43,179 nt of DNA from JBKHYJ01 sp046565505 (GTDB lineage Bacteria; Acidobacteriota; Blastocatellia; UBA7656), in NCBI GenBank assembly GCA_046565505.1, contig JBKHYJ010000092.1, positions 1-43,179 on the forward strand, given 5' to 3'. The translations under genes and the position numbers were made by a program. The number at the start of each line of letters is the position of its first letter. Positions within the stretch are counted from its first letter, which is position 1. The notes beneath the pieces were generated by a model that had not been told where the DNA came from, searched no databases, and worked only from the letters and a program-made list of their open reading frames with translations. Positions 25,955 through 33,653 of this stretch are shown piece after piece.

Positions 25955-27715
25955 ATGCGTATGAACAGGATATTTCGCAAAAGGCTCAGGCACGCGCTGA
26001 CGGTCGCGATTGGGATTACGGCTATCGGCGCCTCAGGCGGCGTCGGAGCCGGTCAGCAGGCGGACGTAGAGATCCCATCTCACCCGTTGAAGTTTGGAGT
26101 CTTTGTCGCGCGATTCGATTCCGGCGGCACTTTCACGCTGGAAGGCGACCGCTGGCCCACGCTAAAGGGCACCTGGAAGAGTAATGCTGATGAAATTCTG
26201 CTCTCAACTTCCGGCGGCCCCGGCGGTTGTGAAGGACCCGGGCGGTATAAGGTTCGGACGCGCGATAATCGCGTCGGCTTTGATCTCGTTTCCGATGATT
26301 GCACGCCGCGGCGGATGATTCTCGACCATAGCACCTGGTCGCCGGCCGGGGAGGTAAGAATTACCGCGGCTCGGCGTATCGTGAACACGTCGGCTGCCCG
26401 CCCCCCTGCGCGCCCTGACCCGGCCGCGCCCGGAGCAAACTGGCCCTCATTCCGCGGCCCGCAGGCTTCGGGCATAGCCGAACGCCAGAATCTCCCCGAT
26501 AAGTGGAACGGTAAGACAGGCGAAAACATTCTCTGGCGTACGCCGATTCCAGGGCTCGCACACTCCAGCCCCGTCGTATGGGGGAACCGCATATTCTTGA
26601 CAAGCGCCCTCAGCAGCGCCCCGGACGCCACGTTCCGCCCCGGCCTGTATGGGGATGGGGATGCGTCCAAAGATCGCTCGCGACACCGCTGGGTTATTTA
26701 CGCGCTCGACAAACGAACGGGCAAGGTCCTGTGGGAGCGGACCGCTCACGAAGGCGTGCCGACCGACAAGCGCCACATCAAATCGACCTACGCCAACTCT
26801 ACACCGGCCACCGATGGCCGCTTAGTCGTCGCGTGGTTCGGATCGCAAGGCGTGTATGCGTACGACGTCAATGGGCGGTTTCTCTGGAAGGTCGATCTGG
26901 GCAGGCTAGATGTAGGCGCTTACGACATCCCGACCTACGAATGGGGGCCCGCAAGCTCGCCCATAATATGGAACGGTCTAGTCATACTCCAGTGCGACAC
27001 GCAGGCCGATTCATTCATCCTGGCGCTGGACGCCAACACTGGTAAGACAGTGTGGAAGACCGAGCGCGACGAGCTTCCGTCCTGGGGCACCCCGACCGTT
27101 GCAATAACATCGGCGGGGCCTGAACTGGTCGCGAATGCGGCGAATTACATCCGCGGCTACGACCCGCGGACTGGGAAGGAGTTGTGGCGGCTCGGGCGGA
27201 GTTCAAAGATCACGGCGCCTACGCCCATCTTCACCGATGACCTGTTCGTAGTCGTCAGTGGACGTGCGCCCGAGAGGCCGATTTTTGTGGTGCGGGCTGG
27301 CGCTCGCGGAGACCTCACCTTGCCCGAGGGGAAGGCGAGTAGCGAGGCGGTCGTGTGGAGCCGCACGGGGCGCGGGTCATACATGCCGACGCCTCTAGTC
27401 TATGACGGCATTCTTTACGTGCTCGCGAACAACGGCCTGCTCGACGCCTATGACTTGCGGACGGGAGAAGATATTTACCGCCAGCGGTTGCCGCTGGTCG
27501 GCAGCGGGTTCAGCGCATCGCCCGTGGCCTGCGATGGCAAGCTCTACCTCTCGAACGAAGATGGGGAAATGCTCGTCGTCGCAGCCGGTAAGAAATTCAG
27601 CCACATTGCGACGAACTCGTTAGGAGAGCTTTTGATGGCCACCCCGGCCTTGTCGGATGGCGTGATGTACGTGCGCTCGGCGACTAGCCTGTTCGCAATC
27701 GGCCGGGAGAGGTGA
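25955..27715 (+). CDS. Secreted PQQ-like beta-propeller repeat protein
   Basis: A 586-residue exported protein. The signal peptide runs from the basic start to about residue 36 (hydrophobic VAIGITAIGASGGVGAG). Residues about 40-140 form a small separate beta domain of unknown type, with two Cys pairs possible (GGCEGPG, SDDCTPRR). From NWPSFRGPQASG, typical of the BamB/PQQ group, to the end there are seven or eight propeller blades with recurrent YALDKRTGKVLWE, ALDANTGKTVWK, GYDPRTGKELWR and YDLRTGEDIYR strands. There are no catalytic residues of a quinoprotein dehydrogenase, so it is probably a structural or binding protein. GAGGGTGG sits before the ATG at 25955; GTG at 25943 and ATG at 25961 are alternatives. 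Confidence 0.88.
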   Translation: MRMNRIFRKRLRHALTVAIGITAIGASGGVGAGQQADVEIPSHPLKFGVFVARFDSGGTFTLEGDRWPTLKGTWKSNADEILLSTSGGPGGCEGPGRYKVRTRDNRVGFDLVSDDCTPRRMILDHSTWSPAGEVRITAARRIVNTSAARPPARPDPAAPGANWPSFRGPQASGIAERQNLPDKWNGKTGENILWRTPIPGLAHSSPVVWGNRIFLTSALSSAPDATFRPGLYGDGDASKDRSRHRWVIYALDKRTGKVLWERTAHEGVPTDKRHIKSTYANSTPATDGRLVVAWFGSQGVYAYDVNGRFLWKVDLGRLDVGAYDIPTYEWGPASSPIIWNGLVILQCDTQADSFILALDANTGKTVWKTERDELPSWGTPTVAITSAGPELVANAANYIRGYDPRTGKELWRLGRSSKITAPTPIFTDDLFVVVSGRAPERPIFVVRAGARGDLTLPEGKASSEAVVWSRTGRGSYMPTPLVYDGILYVLANNGLLDAYDLRTGEDIYRQRLPLVGSGFSASPVACDGKLYLSNEDGEMLVVAAGKKFSHIATNSLGELLMATPALSDGVMYVRSATSLFAIGRER

Positions 27716-27854
27716 GTGGAATAAATGAGGGTTGGGCGGCCTTACGCATGCGTAAACATCCTCGGCGCCGGTACTCAATAAGCCGGGCGCGTCGAAGCCA
27801 ACCGAGTTGGTGTTGATACTGTGCTTCAGATCCGCATTTCGGTGTCTTCTCGAC

Positions 27855-29420
27855 ATGAATGAGACGATCAAAACAGATGTTGTAATTATCGGAGGGGGCC
27901 CGACAGGTCTCAGCTTAGCTTGCCAGTTCGTCAGGTATGGCGTGGATTTCGTCATTGTTGAGAAGAATGAAGGCGTCACGCCATATTCCAAAGCCATAGG
28001 CGTTCATGCCCGAACCCTTGAGATATACGAGCAAATCGGTTTGGCGGAGAAAGCCATCGAAGAAGGCACAATCGCCGGGAAGGTACGTATGCTCGCAGGC
28101 GGCGAGGTTCGCGGCGAAATGGACTTGTCGGACATCGGAGAGGGCTTGAGTCCTTACCCCTTTGTGCTGATGTTGGAACAGAGCAAAAATGAGCGGCTTC
28201 TATTGGAATACCTGCGGGGCCGCCGGAAAGAAGTCCTCTGGGAAACCGAACTCGAAACTTTTTCGCAAAACGGCTCGGGCGTCACGGCGCAAGTGAAAAC
28301 TGCCGGCGGCGCGTCTAAAACTATCGAAGCCAGGTATCTGGTCGGCTGCGACGGCGCGAAAAGCCTGACGAGAAAGGCGCTCGGGCTCGAGTTTTCGGGC
28401 AGCACATTCGAGCGCATGTTTTATGTCGCCGACGCGCAGGTTGATTGGAGTCTCAGCCACGACGCGCTGCACGTTTGTTTCTCGAAGAACTCATTTGTCC
28501 TCTTCTTCCCGCTCAAAGGAGAAAAGCGTTACCGCGTGGTCGGCGTTTTCCCCGAAGAATTCGCGAAGGACGAGGGCGACGTTTTGTACGAAGAGATCGA
28601 ACGGCGCGTCAAAGAAGAGGCGAAGCTTGAGCTCGATTTACATGACGTCGAATGGTTTTCAACCTACAAGGTGCACACGCGCCACGTCGGCAGATTCTCC
28701 GCAGGCAAATGTTTCCTGGCCGGAGATTCGGCGCACATTCACTCGCCCGCCGGGGCGCAGGGGATGAACACGGGGATTCAAGACGGCTATAACCTCGCCT
28801 GGAAAATGGCCCTGGTTTCAAAACGCAAACTCGATGAAAAGCTTCTGGAAACCTATAACGAAGAGCGGTTAGAGAACGCCAAGCGTCTTTTGCAAACGAC
28901 TGACCGGATGTTTCAGTTCGCCGCGGGCTCGGAATGGTTCCTAGAATTCCTACGCACAAACGTGTTGCCGTCCGTCGCAAAATACATACTCAGTTTCGAT
29001 GCGGTTAAAAAATTCATCTTCCCGCTAGTTTCGCAAATCGGCATTAATTACCGGCACGGCTCGCTCAGCCGGCACGAGGGCGATGAAAATTTCCAAGTCA
29101 AAGCCGGGGACCGGATGCCGTATTTCATGGCCGCCGGCGAGAGCATTTATGACAAATTGCGTCAACCGAAGTTTCATCTGCTAGCTTTCTCGGACGGGCA
29201 AAGCGACCATCAGGGGTTGAAGACAGACCTCGAACAGGAATATGGCAGTTGGGTTGATTTCAGCGTCATTCGACTTCGCCCGCAGGTGGCGGAGATATTC
29301 GGCACGGGCCAACCTTTTAGCCTGCTGTTAAGACCTGATAATCACATCGGATTCATCTCCCCTAAGACTGATTTGGAAGAGACAAGAATCTATCTCCGCC
29401 AGCTCGCCAGATGTCTGTGA
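27855..29420 (+). CDS. FAD-dependent aromatic-type monooxygenase (PHBH fold)
   Basis: A 521-residue flavoprotein of the FAD_binding_3 family, which hydroxylates aromatic or polyketide-type substrates with NAD(P)H and O2. The dinucleotide motif VVIIGGGPTGLSLACQ is at residues 9-24. The middle YLVGCDGAKSLTR is the DG motif that contacts NADPH and FAD, and CFLAGDSAHIHSPAGAQGMNTGIQD is the GD motif for FAD ribose. The C-terminal thioredoxin-like domain is present (LLRPDNHIGFISP). I chose the ATG at 27855 since GGGPTG then sits at the expected distance; the longer frame to 27807 has no support. No clear Shine-Dalgarno is seen. Substrate unknown. Confidence 0.9.
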   Translation: MNETIKTDVVIIGGGPTGLSLACQFVRYGVDFVIVEKNEGVTPYSKAIGVHARTLEIYEQIGLAEKAIEEGTIAGKVRMLAGGEVRGEMDLSDIGEGLSPYPFVLMLEQSKNERLLLEYLRGRRKEVLWETELETFSQNGSGVTAQVKTAGGASKTIEARYLVGCDGAKSLTRKALGLEFSGSTFERMFYVADAQVDWSLSHDALHVCFSKNSFVLFFPLKGEKRYRVVGVFPEEFAKDEGDVLYEEIERRVKEEAKLELDLHDVEWFSTYKVHTRHVGRFSAGKCFLAGDSAHIHSPAGAQGMNTGIQDGYNLAWKMALVSKRKLDEKLLETYNEERLENAKRLLQTTDRMFQFAAGSEWFLEFLRTNVLPSVAKYILSFDAVKKFIFPLVSQIGINYRHGSLSRHEGDENFQVKAGDRMPYFMAAGESIYDKLRQPKFHLLAFSDGQSDHQGLKTDLEQEYGSWVDFSVIRLRPQVAEIFGTGQPFSLLLRPDNHIGFISPKTDLEETRIYLRQLARCL

Positions 29421-29537
29421 GATGCACATGACCTCTTTAAACGAGCGTGCGCAGGAATATTAACTGGAATCCGTCGCGGCAGCGCCTGCCCGGCGGTTTT
29501 CCGTTTCCAGGGGCATCTTCATGGAGGAGCAGCACAC

Positions 29538-30407
29538 ATGAGCCAGGACACTCAGCGAAATGACATCTCAAAAAGAGTGGCGGTCTACCGAATCCCGGGC
29601 ATGGACGCCGTGGTGTCGCGGCGGGACGTTGAATACAGGGCAACCGATACAGGTATTCTGACGATGGACATCTACTACCCGCCGGGGGCGCGCGGCGAAA
29701 CGCGCCTGCCCGCGGTCGTCTTTGTGGCCGGTTACCCTGACGCGGGATTTCAGAGGATGCTCGGCTGTAGGTTTAAGGAAATGGGGTCATCCATATCGTG
29801 GGGACAATTGACGGCCGTTTCAGGCATGGCAGCAATCACCTACACGAGCCAAGAACCCGCGACCGATCTTCATGCGTTGCTCGAACACATTCGACACAAC
29901 GCCGCCGAGTTAGGCATTGACGAGAACAGGATCGGTCTGTGGGCGTGCTCCGGCAACGTCCCGAACGCATTATTTGCCCTTATGCAGGAAGGCGGTGACT
30001 ATCTGAAGTGCGCCGTCCTCTGCTACGGAATCATGCTAGACCTCAAAGGGTCCGCCGTCGTAGCCGAGGCGGCCGGGACCTGGGGGTTCGTCAACCCGGC
30101 GGCGGGCAAATCGGTCGATCACCTGCCAAAAGGTACGCCCCTGTTCATTGTGCGCGCAGGACGAGATGAAGTACCACACCTCAATGAAACGATTGATCAG
30201 TTCCTGGTTGAAGCGTTGAGTCGCAATCTTCCCATTACGTTCGTGAATCACGCCGCGGCCCCGCATGCGTTCGACTTGACGCATGATAGCGAGACCTCTC
30301 GGGAGATTATCAAGCAAATACTGGCGTTTATGCGGTTTCACCTCGATGTCCGAATCTCGGAGGAGACGGAGGGCCATGAATCTGCGCACGAGCGTCGCGC
30401 CGATTAA
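29538..30407 (+). CDS. Alpha/beta hydrolase with non-standard nucleophile elbow
   Basis: A 289-residue cytosolic alpha/beta hydrolase of the dienelactone-hydrolase/BD-FAE type. MDIYYPPGARG and PAVVFVAGYPD are the opening strands, with the oxyanion loop following. The expected elbow GxSxG is replaced by ACSGN with Ser138 (GLWACSGN). IVRAGRDEVP supplies the acid, and NHAAAPHAFD the His. A GGAGGAG motif precedes the ATG. It follows the monooxygenase by 117 bp on the same strand. The activity might be weakened or specialised by the elbow change; I cannot tell the substrate. Confidence 0.82.
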   Translation: MSQDTQRNDISKRVAVYRIPGMDAVVSRRDVEYRATDTGILTMDIYYPPGARGETRLPAVVFVAGYPDAGFQRMLGCRFKEMGSSISWGQLTAVSGMAAITYTSQEPATDLHALLEHIRHNAAELGIDENRIGLWACSGNVPNALFALMQEGGDYLKCAVLCYGIMLDLKGSAVVAEAAGTWGFVNPAAGKSVDHLPKGTPLFIVRAGRDEVPHLNETIDQFLVEALSRNLPITFVNHAAAPHAFDLTHDSETSREIIKQILAFMRFHLDVRISEETEGHESAHERRAD

Positions 30408-30546
30408 TCTGTGACCCCTGGGTAAGCGTGCGAATGGATGACGCATAGATGAGGTCACGGGCACAGAGCAGTCATCCGATGGCCCTCTATCGCCGGCACA
30501 CACTGTTTTCGCGGCTGCCGCCTGCGCACACACTAAAACAATTCCC

Positions 30547-30599
30547 TTGACGCCCGCTCCGGCCGGGAGTACAGTACTACTGTACTATGAGCATAGTAC
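30547..30599 (+). promoter_or_regulatory. Promoter and two overlapping palindromic operators of the GntR-ABC operon
   Basis: TTGACG (30547-30552) and TACAGT (30570-30575) stand 17 bp apart. Two perfect palindromes cover the -10 and the start region: GTACAGTACTACTGTAC (30569-30585) and GTACTATGAGCATAGTAC (30582-30599), sharing one GTAC. YtrA-type GntR proteins bind such TAC-rich palindromes, so autorepression is expected. Confidence 0.75.
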
Positions 30600-30606
30600 A
30601 ATATGT

Positions 30607-30999
30607 ATGTTCAATAAACCCAACCCATCATCCGGCGTCCCGATCTACTTGCAGGTCATGGGGCAGGTCAAGCACGCCATAGAAACCGGGGCTTTGCGGC
30701 CCGGGGATCAGCTCCCGGCCATTCGGAGTCTGGCCGAAACGCTGGTTATTAATCCGAATACCGTGGCCAAAGTCTACAGGGAGTTGGAGCACGAGGGCGT
30801 GCTCGAATTGCGCCACGGGATGGGGGCTTTTGTCACAGATAAAGGGCACAGCAGGTCGCGAACCAACAGGGTCCAGGCGGCCCGGCCGCTGGTCAAGCAG
30901 TTCGTCGAAAAACTTCGTAAGCAGGGGCTGAGCGAAGAGGAAATCAGGCGGCTCGTGGAAGCCGAGCTGGCGCGTGAAGCAGCAGTCGTGAGGTATTGA
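30607..30999 (+). CDS. GntR-family regulator, YtrA subfamily
   Basis: A 130-residue repressor. VPIYLQVMGQVKHAIETGALRPGDQLPAIRSLAETLVINPNTVAKVYRELEHEGVLELRHGMGAFV, read in pieces, is the complete GntR winged helix (residues about 10-77); the short C-terminal helical tail (EKLRKQGLSEEEIRRLVEAEL) is typical of YtrA proteins, which lack a large effector domain. The ATG at 30607 fits the family start (FNKPNPSSG-VPIY); there is no Shine-Dalgarno and only a short leader. It overlaps the ATPase start by one base and heads an operon of four genes. In known systems YtrA responds to cell-wall antibiotics. Confidence 0.9.
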   Translation: MFNKPNPSSGVPIYLQVMGQVKHAIETGALRPGDQLPAIRSLAETLVINPNTVAKVYRELEHEGVLELRHGMGAFVTDKGHSRSRTNRVQAARPLVKQFVEKLRKQGLSEEEIRRLVEAELAREAAVVRY

Positions 31000-31892
31000 T
31001 GATGAGTTCAGCGATACTGGAAACAGAGGGCCTGACGAAACACTACGGCAAGTTCGAGGCGGTCCGCGGCCTGAGCCTGTCGGTCCCGCGCGGATCGATC
31101 AGCGGCTTCCTCGGTCAGAATGGGGCGGGTAAAAGCAGCACGCTCAAGATGCTGCTCGGGATGATGCGCCCCACGTCCGGGTCCGGCGCGATCTTCGGTC
31201 TAAGGATCGACGACCCTGACCAGAGCATAGAGATTCGCCGCCGCGTGGCGTTCGTGAGCGAAGACAAGCGCCTCTATGATTACATGACCGTCGGGCAGAT
31301 CATTCGCTTCACACGCTCCTTCTTCCCCCGCTGGCGCGACGACCTCGAAGGGCGCCTCTTGAGAGAGTTCGCATTGCCGCTCGACCGCAAAATCAAAAAG
31401 CTGTCCAAAGGGATGCGCACGCAGACGGCTTTGCTCCTGGCGTTCTGCCGAGGCGCGGAGCTGCTCATACTTGACGAGCCGACCGAAGGGCTCGACCCTC
31501 TGAACATCGAGAAAGTTTTAGAGCTGCTCGTGGGGTTCGCCGCCGAGGGGGCGACGGTCTTCTTCTCCTCCCACCAGATCATTGAAGTCGAACAGATAGC
31601 CGATCATGTTTTTATCATAGACCGGGGTCGCCTGCTGGTTGACGCCCCGCTCGACCAGATGAAGGACGAGTACAGGCGCATCAACCTGGTTTTTGATACG
31701 CCTGCACATGCGCCGGAATTCGCCCTCGACGGCATCGAACGGGTGCATGTCGATGGGCGCACGGTATCCGTTTTCGCCAGCCACAACGTCGACCGCATCA
31801 TCGATCATGCGCACGCCCTCCGCCCGGCCTCAATAGATGTTCTGCCCGTCACTCTGAAAGAAATCTTCCTTGAGAGTCTTAAGCGGAGGTGA
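30999..31892 (+). CDS. ABC transporter ATP-binding protein
   Basis: A 297-residue ATPase of an ABC-2 type transporter. Walker A is GQNGAGKSS (residues 39-47), the signature LSKGMR, Walker B LLILDEPTEGLD, and the switch His follows in FFSSHQIIE. The Q-loop region reads VAFVSEDKRLYDYMTV, where the usual Gln is Ser-Glu, a variant common in this subgroup. The C-terminal ~80 residues form an accessory domain typical of YtrB-like and NatA-like ATPases. Start: ATG at 30999 overlapping the regulator's TGA by one base (TGATG), with GAGG upstream; this shows translational coupling. Energises the two permeases downstream. Confidence 0.93.
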   Translation: MMSSAILETEGLTKHYGKFEAVRGLSLSVPRGSISGFLGQNGAGKSSTLKMLLGMMRPTSGSGAIFGLRIDDPDQSIEIRRRVAFVSEDKRLYDYMTVGQIIRFTRSFFPRWRDDLEGRLLREFALPLDRKIKKLSKGMRTQTALLLAFCRGAELLILDEPTEGLDPLNIEKVLELLVGFAAEGATVFFSSHQIIEVEQIADHVFIIDRGRLLVDAPLDQMKDEYRRINLVFDTPAHAPEFALDGIERVHVDGRTVSVFASHNVDRIIDHAHALRPASIDVLPVTLKEIFLESLKRR

Positions 31893-31897
31893 AGGCG

Positions 31898-32683
31898 ATG
31901 CTCTGGTATAAGGCCTGGCTGGAGACCCGTTTTCGCTTCCTCATTGCCGCGGCGCTAATGATGGGAGGCAGCGCTTTCTTCGTGCTAGGCAACCCTTTCA
32001 TCCTGGGGACATGGCGCGACTGGGCGCAGCTACACCCGAGCGAGGCCGAGCAGGCATGGATACTGCGCGCCACAGTTGATTACCCTTACTTCATCTGGCA
32101 TTTCGTCTATCGCACTATGCTCCAACAACTCTGGGTACTTTGCGCCGTCCTGATTGGATTGGGCGGCCTACCCAGAGAAAGCGCGCAGGGTGCGGCCGGC
32201 TTTACGCTGTCGTTGCCCGCCAGCCGGCGGCGCATGGTGAGCGTCAGGTCTGCGGTTGGCTGCGTCGAGATAGCAATGCTTGGCCTCATCCCCGCCCTGG
32301 TGATCCCGGCTCTTTCAATATTTATTGAAAAACCTTATCCGACATTTCAAGGGCTCTTTCATGCGGCACTGATGGTACTCGGAGGCGTGGTGTTTTTCAG
32401 CCTGGGTGTCTTTCTTTCATCCCTTGTCCAGAGTGAGCACACACCTGCGCTGGTCGGGGTCGCGCTTGTAGCCCTTTTCTATTTCATCCTCACGCCTTAC
32501 GCCGATGAAGGAGTAGTTGAGCCTCTATGGCTTAAGCTAATTGACGCCTCCAGAGTCATGGCAGGTGAGCCATACCAGAGCCAACGGTCGACCGGGCCGC
32601 TACCGGGAGTCGCCATGAGCCTCTCGATAGCGGCGGGCCTCTTTTACCTTTCCATAAAGATGACAGAAAAGCGGGACTACTGA
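31898..32683 (+). CDS. ABC-2 type permease, first of two paralogues
   Basis: A 261-residue inner-membrane protein with about six transmembrane helices. MLWYKAWLETRFRF is the cytosolic N-terminal helix; LWVLCAVLIGLGGL and GAAGFTLSLPASRRRMV are shared with the next gene and mark a common family. Helices are seen near 18-35, 70-95, 120-145, 155-175, 180-205 and 235-255. GGAGG lies 8 bp before the ATG at 31898; the GTG at 31889 would be too close. It is 5 bp after the ATPase stop. Confidence 0.88.
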   Translation: MLWYKAWLETRFRFLIAAALMMGGSAFFVLGNPFILGTWRDWAQLHPSEAEQAWILRATVDYPYFIWHFVYRTMLQQLWVLCAVLIGLGGLPRESAQGAAGFTLSLPASRRRMVSVRSAVGCVEIAMLGLIPALVIPALSIFIEKPYPTFQGLFHAALMVLGGVVFFSLGVFLSSLVQSEHTPALVGVALVALFYFILTPYADEGVVEPLWLKLIDASRVMAGEPYQSQRSTGPLPGVAMSLSIAAGLFYLSIKMTEKRDY

Positions 32684-32716
32684 ACAGGACTTACGGTTAT
32701 GGAAATAAGGAACGCG

Positions 32717-33451
32717 ATGCTGATCTATAAAGCGTGGCTTGAGACGCGCGGGCGCTTCCTGGCAGGGCTGGCTTTGCTCGTTGCAATAAGCGCCTACACA
32801 GTCGTCAGAGCCCCCGGCATCATTCATGACCGCGAACAGTTTCGGCATGAACATATCCTGTACGCCCAGTACATCTGGATTCTGCTGTATAAGGGTTACC
32901 TTCAAAGCCTCTGGATACTTTCTGCGGTGATGCTCGGCCTGGGCGGCCTCTGGCGCGAGAAGGCCGCCGGCGCGGCCGGCTTTACACTCTCCCTGCCTGT
33001 CAGCCGCCGCCGGCTCGTACTCCTACGGGCGTCAGTCGGGGCGGCGGAAGCTGTCACCCTGGCCGTCGTTCCCTCCGTAACGGTCTGGGCGATCTCAAGT
33101 CTTAGCGGTCAATCGTACCTGCTGAATGAAGCAATCATGCACTCGGTTCTTATGGCGGGAGGAGGTTTAATATTCTATGGCTCGGGCCTGCTGCTCTCGC
33201 ACCTGATGCAGGGTGAATTCTCGGCGCCGACACTCGGCCTTGGCGCTTGTTTGGTGCTTTACGTCGCTTTCCATCTCATGCGAATCGAAACCTACAACCC
33301 TTTCGATCTGATGAGTGGTAAACACTACCTTGACCCGAACACATTCCTCCTGAAGGGTGATTTACCTTGGCTGCCCCTGGCCGTTTTTCTGGTGCTCACT
33401 GTCCTGCTTATTTTGACATCCGTGAAAGTCGCGGAGTTGCGCGAATTCTAA
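32717..33451 (+). CDS. ABC-2 type permease, second paralogue
   Basis: A 244-residue inner-membrane protein clearly related to its upstream neighbour: MLIYKAWLETRGRFL aligns with that start, and LWILSAVMLGLGGLWREKAAGAAGFTLSLPVSRRR, in pieces, matches the central loop. I set the start at the ATG at 32717 because AAGGA lies 6 bp upstream and it aligns with the paralogue; the ATG at 32699 would add six residues. About six helices. The two permeases probably form a heterodimer with two copies of the ATPase. The operon seems to end here. Confidence 0.88.
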   Translation: MLIYKAWLETRGRFLAGLALLVAISAYTVVRAPGIIHDREQFRHEHILYAQYIWILLYKGYLQSLWILSAVMLGLGGLWREKAAGAAGFTLSLPVSRRRLVLLRASVGAAEAVTLAVVPSVTVWAISSLSGQSYLLNEAIMHSVLMAGGGLIFYGSGLLLSHLMQGEFSAPTLGLGACLVLYVAFHLMRIETYNPFDLMSGKHYLDPNTFLLKGDLPWLPLAVFLVLTVLLILTSVKVAELREF

Positions 33452-33653
33452 TGCTTTTGGACCGGGGGAGTGCGGCGGAAGAACGGAGGCGAAGCAGTAG
33501 CGAAATGACACTTTGCTTTCACAGACGGAGCCCGAAAAGTACAAAGGCAGAGTTTCCATACTCCTTCCGAGGGCGCGGAGTTGCTTAAAGTATTTCCCCC
33601 CTAAAGCGCCCGTCGAAATAATTCTATTGGTATTTAAGCTCCGACCGCCCAGG

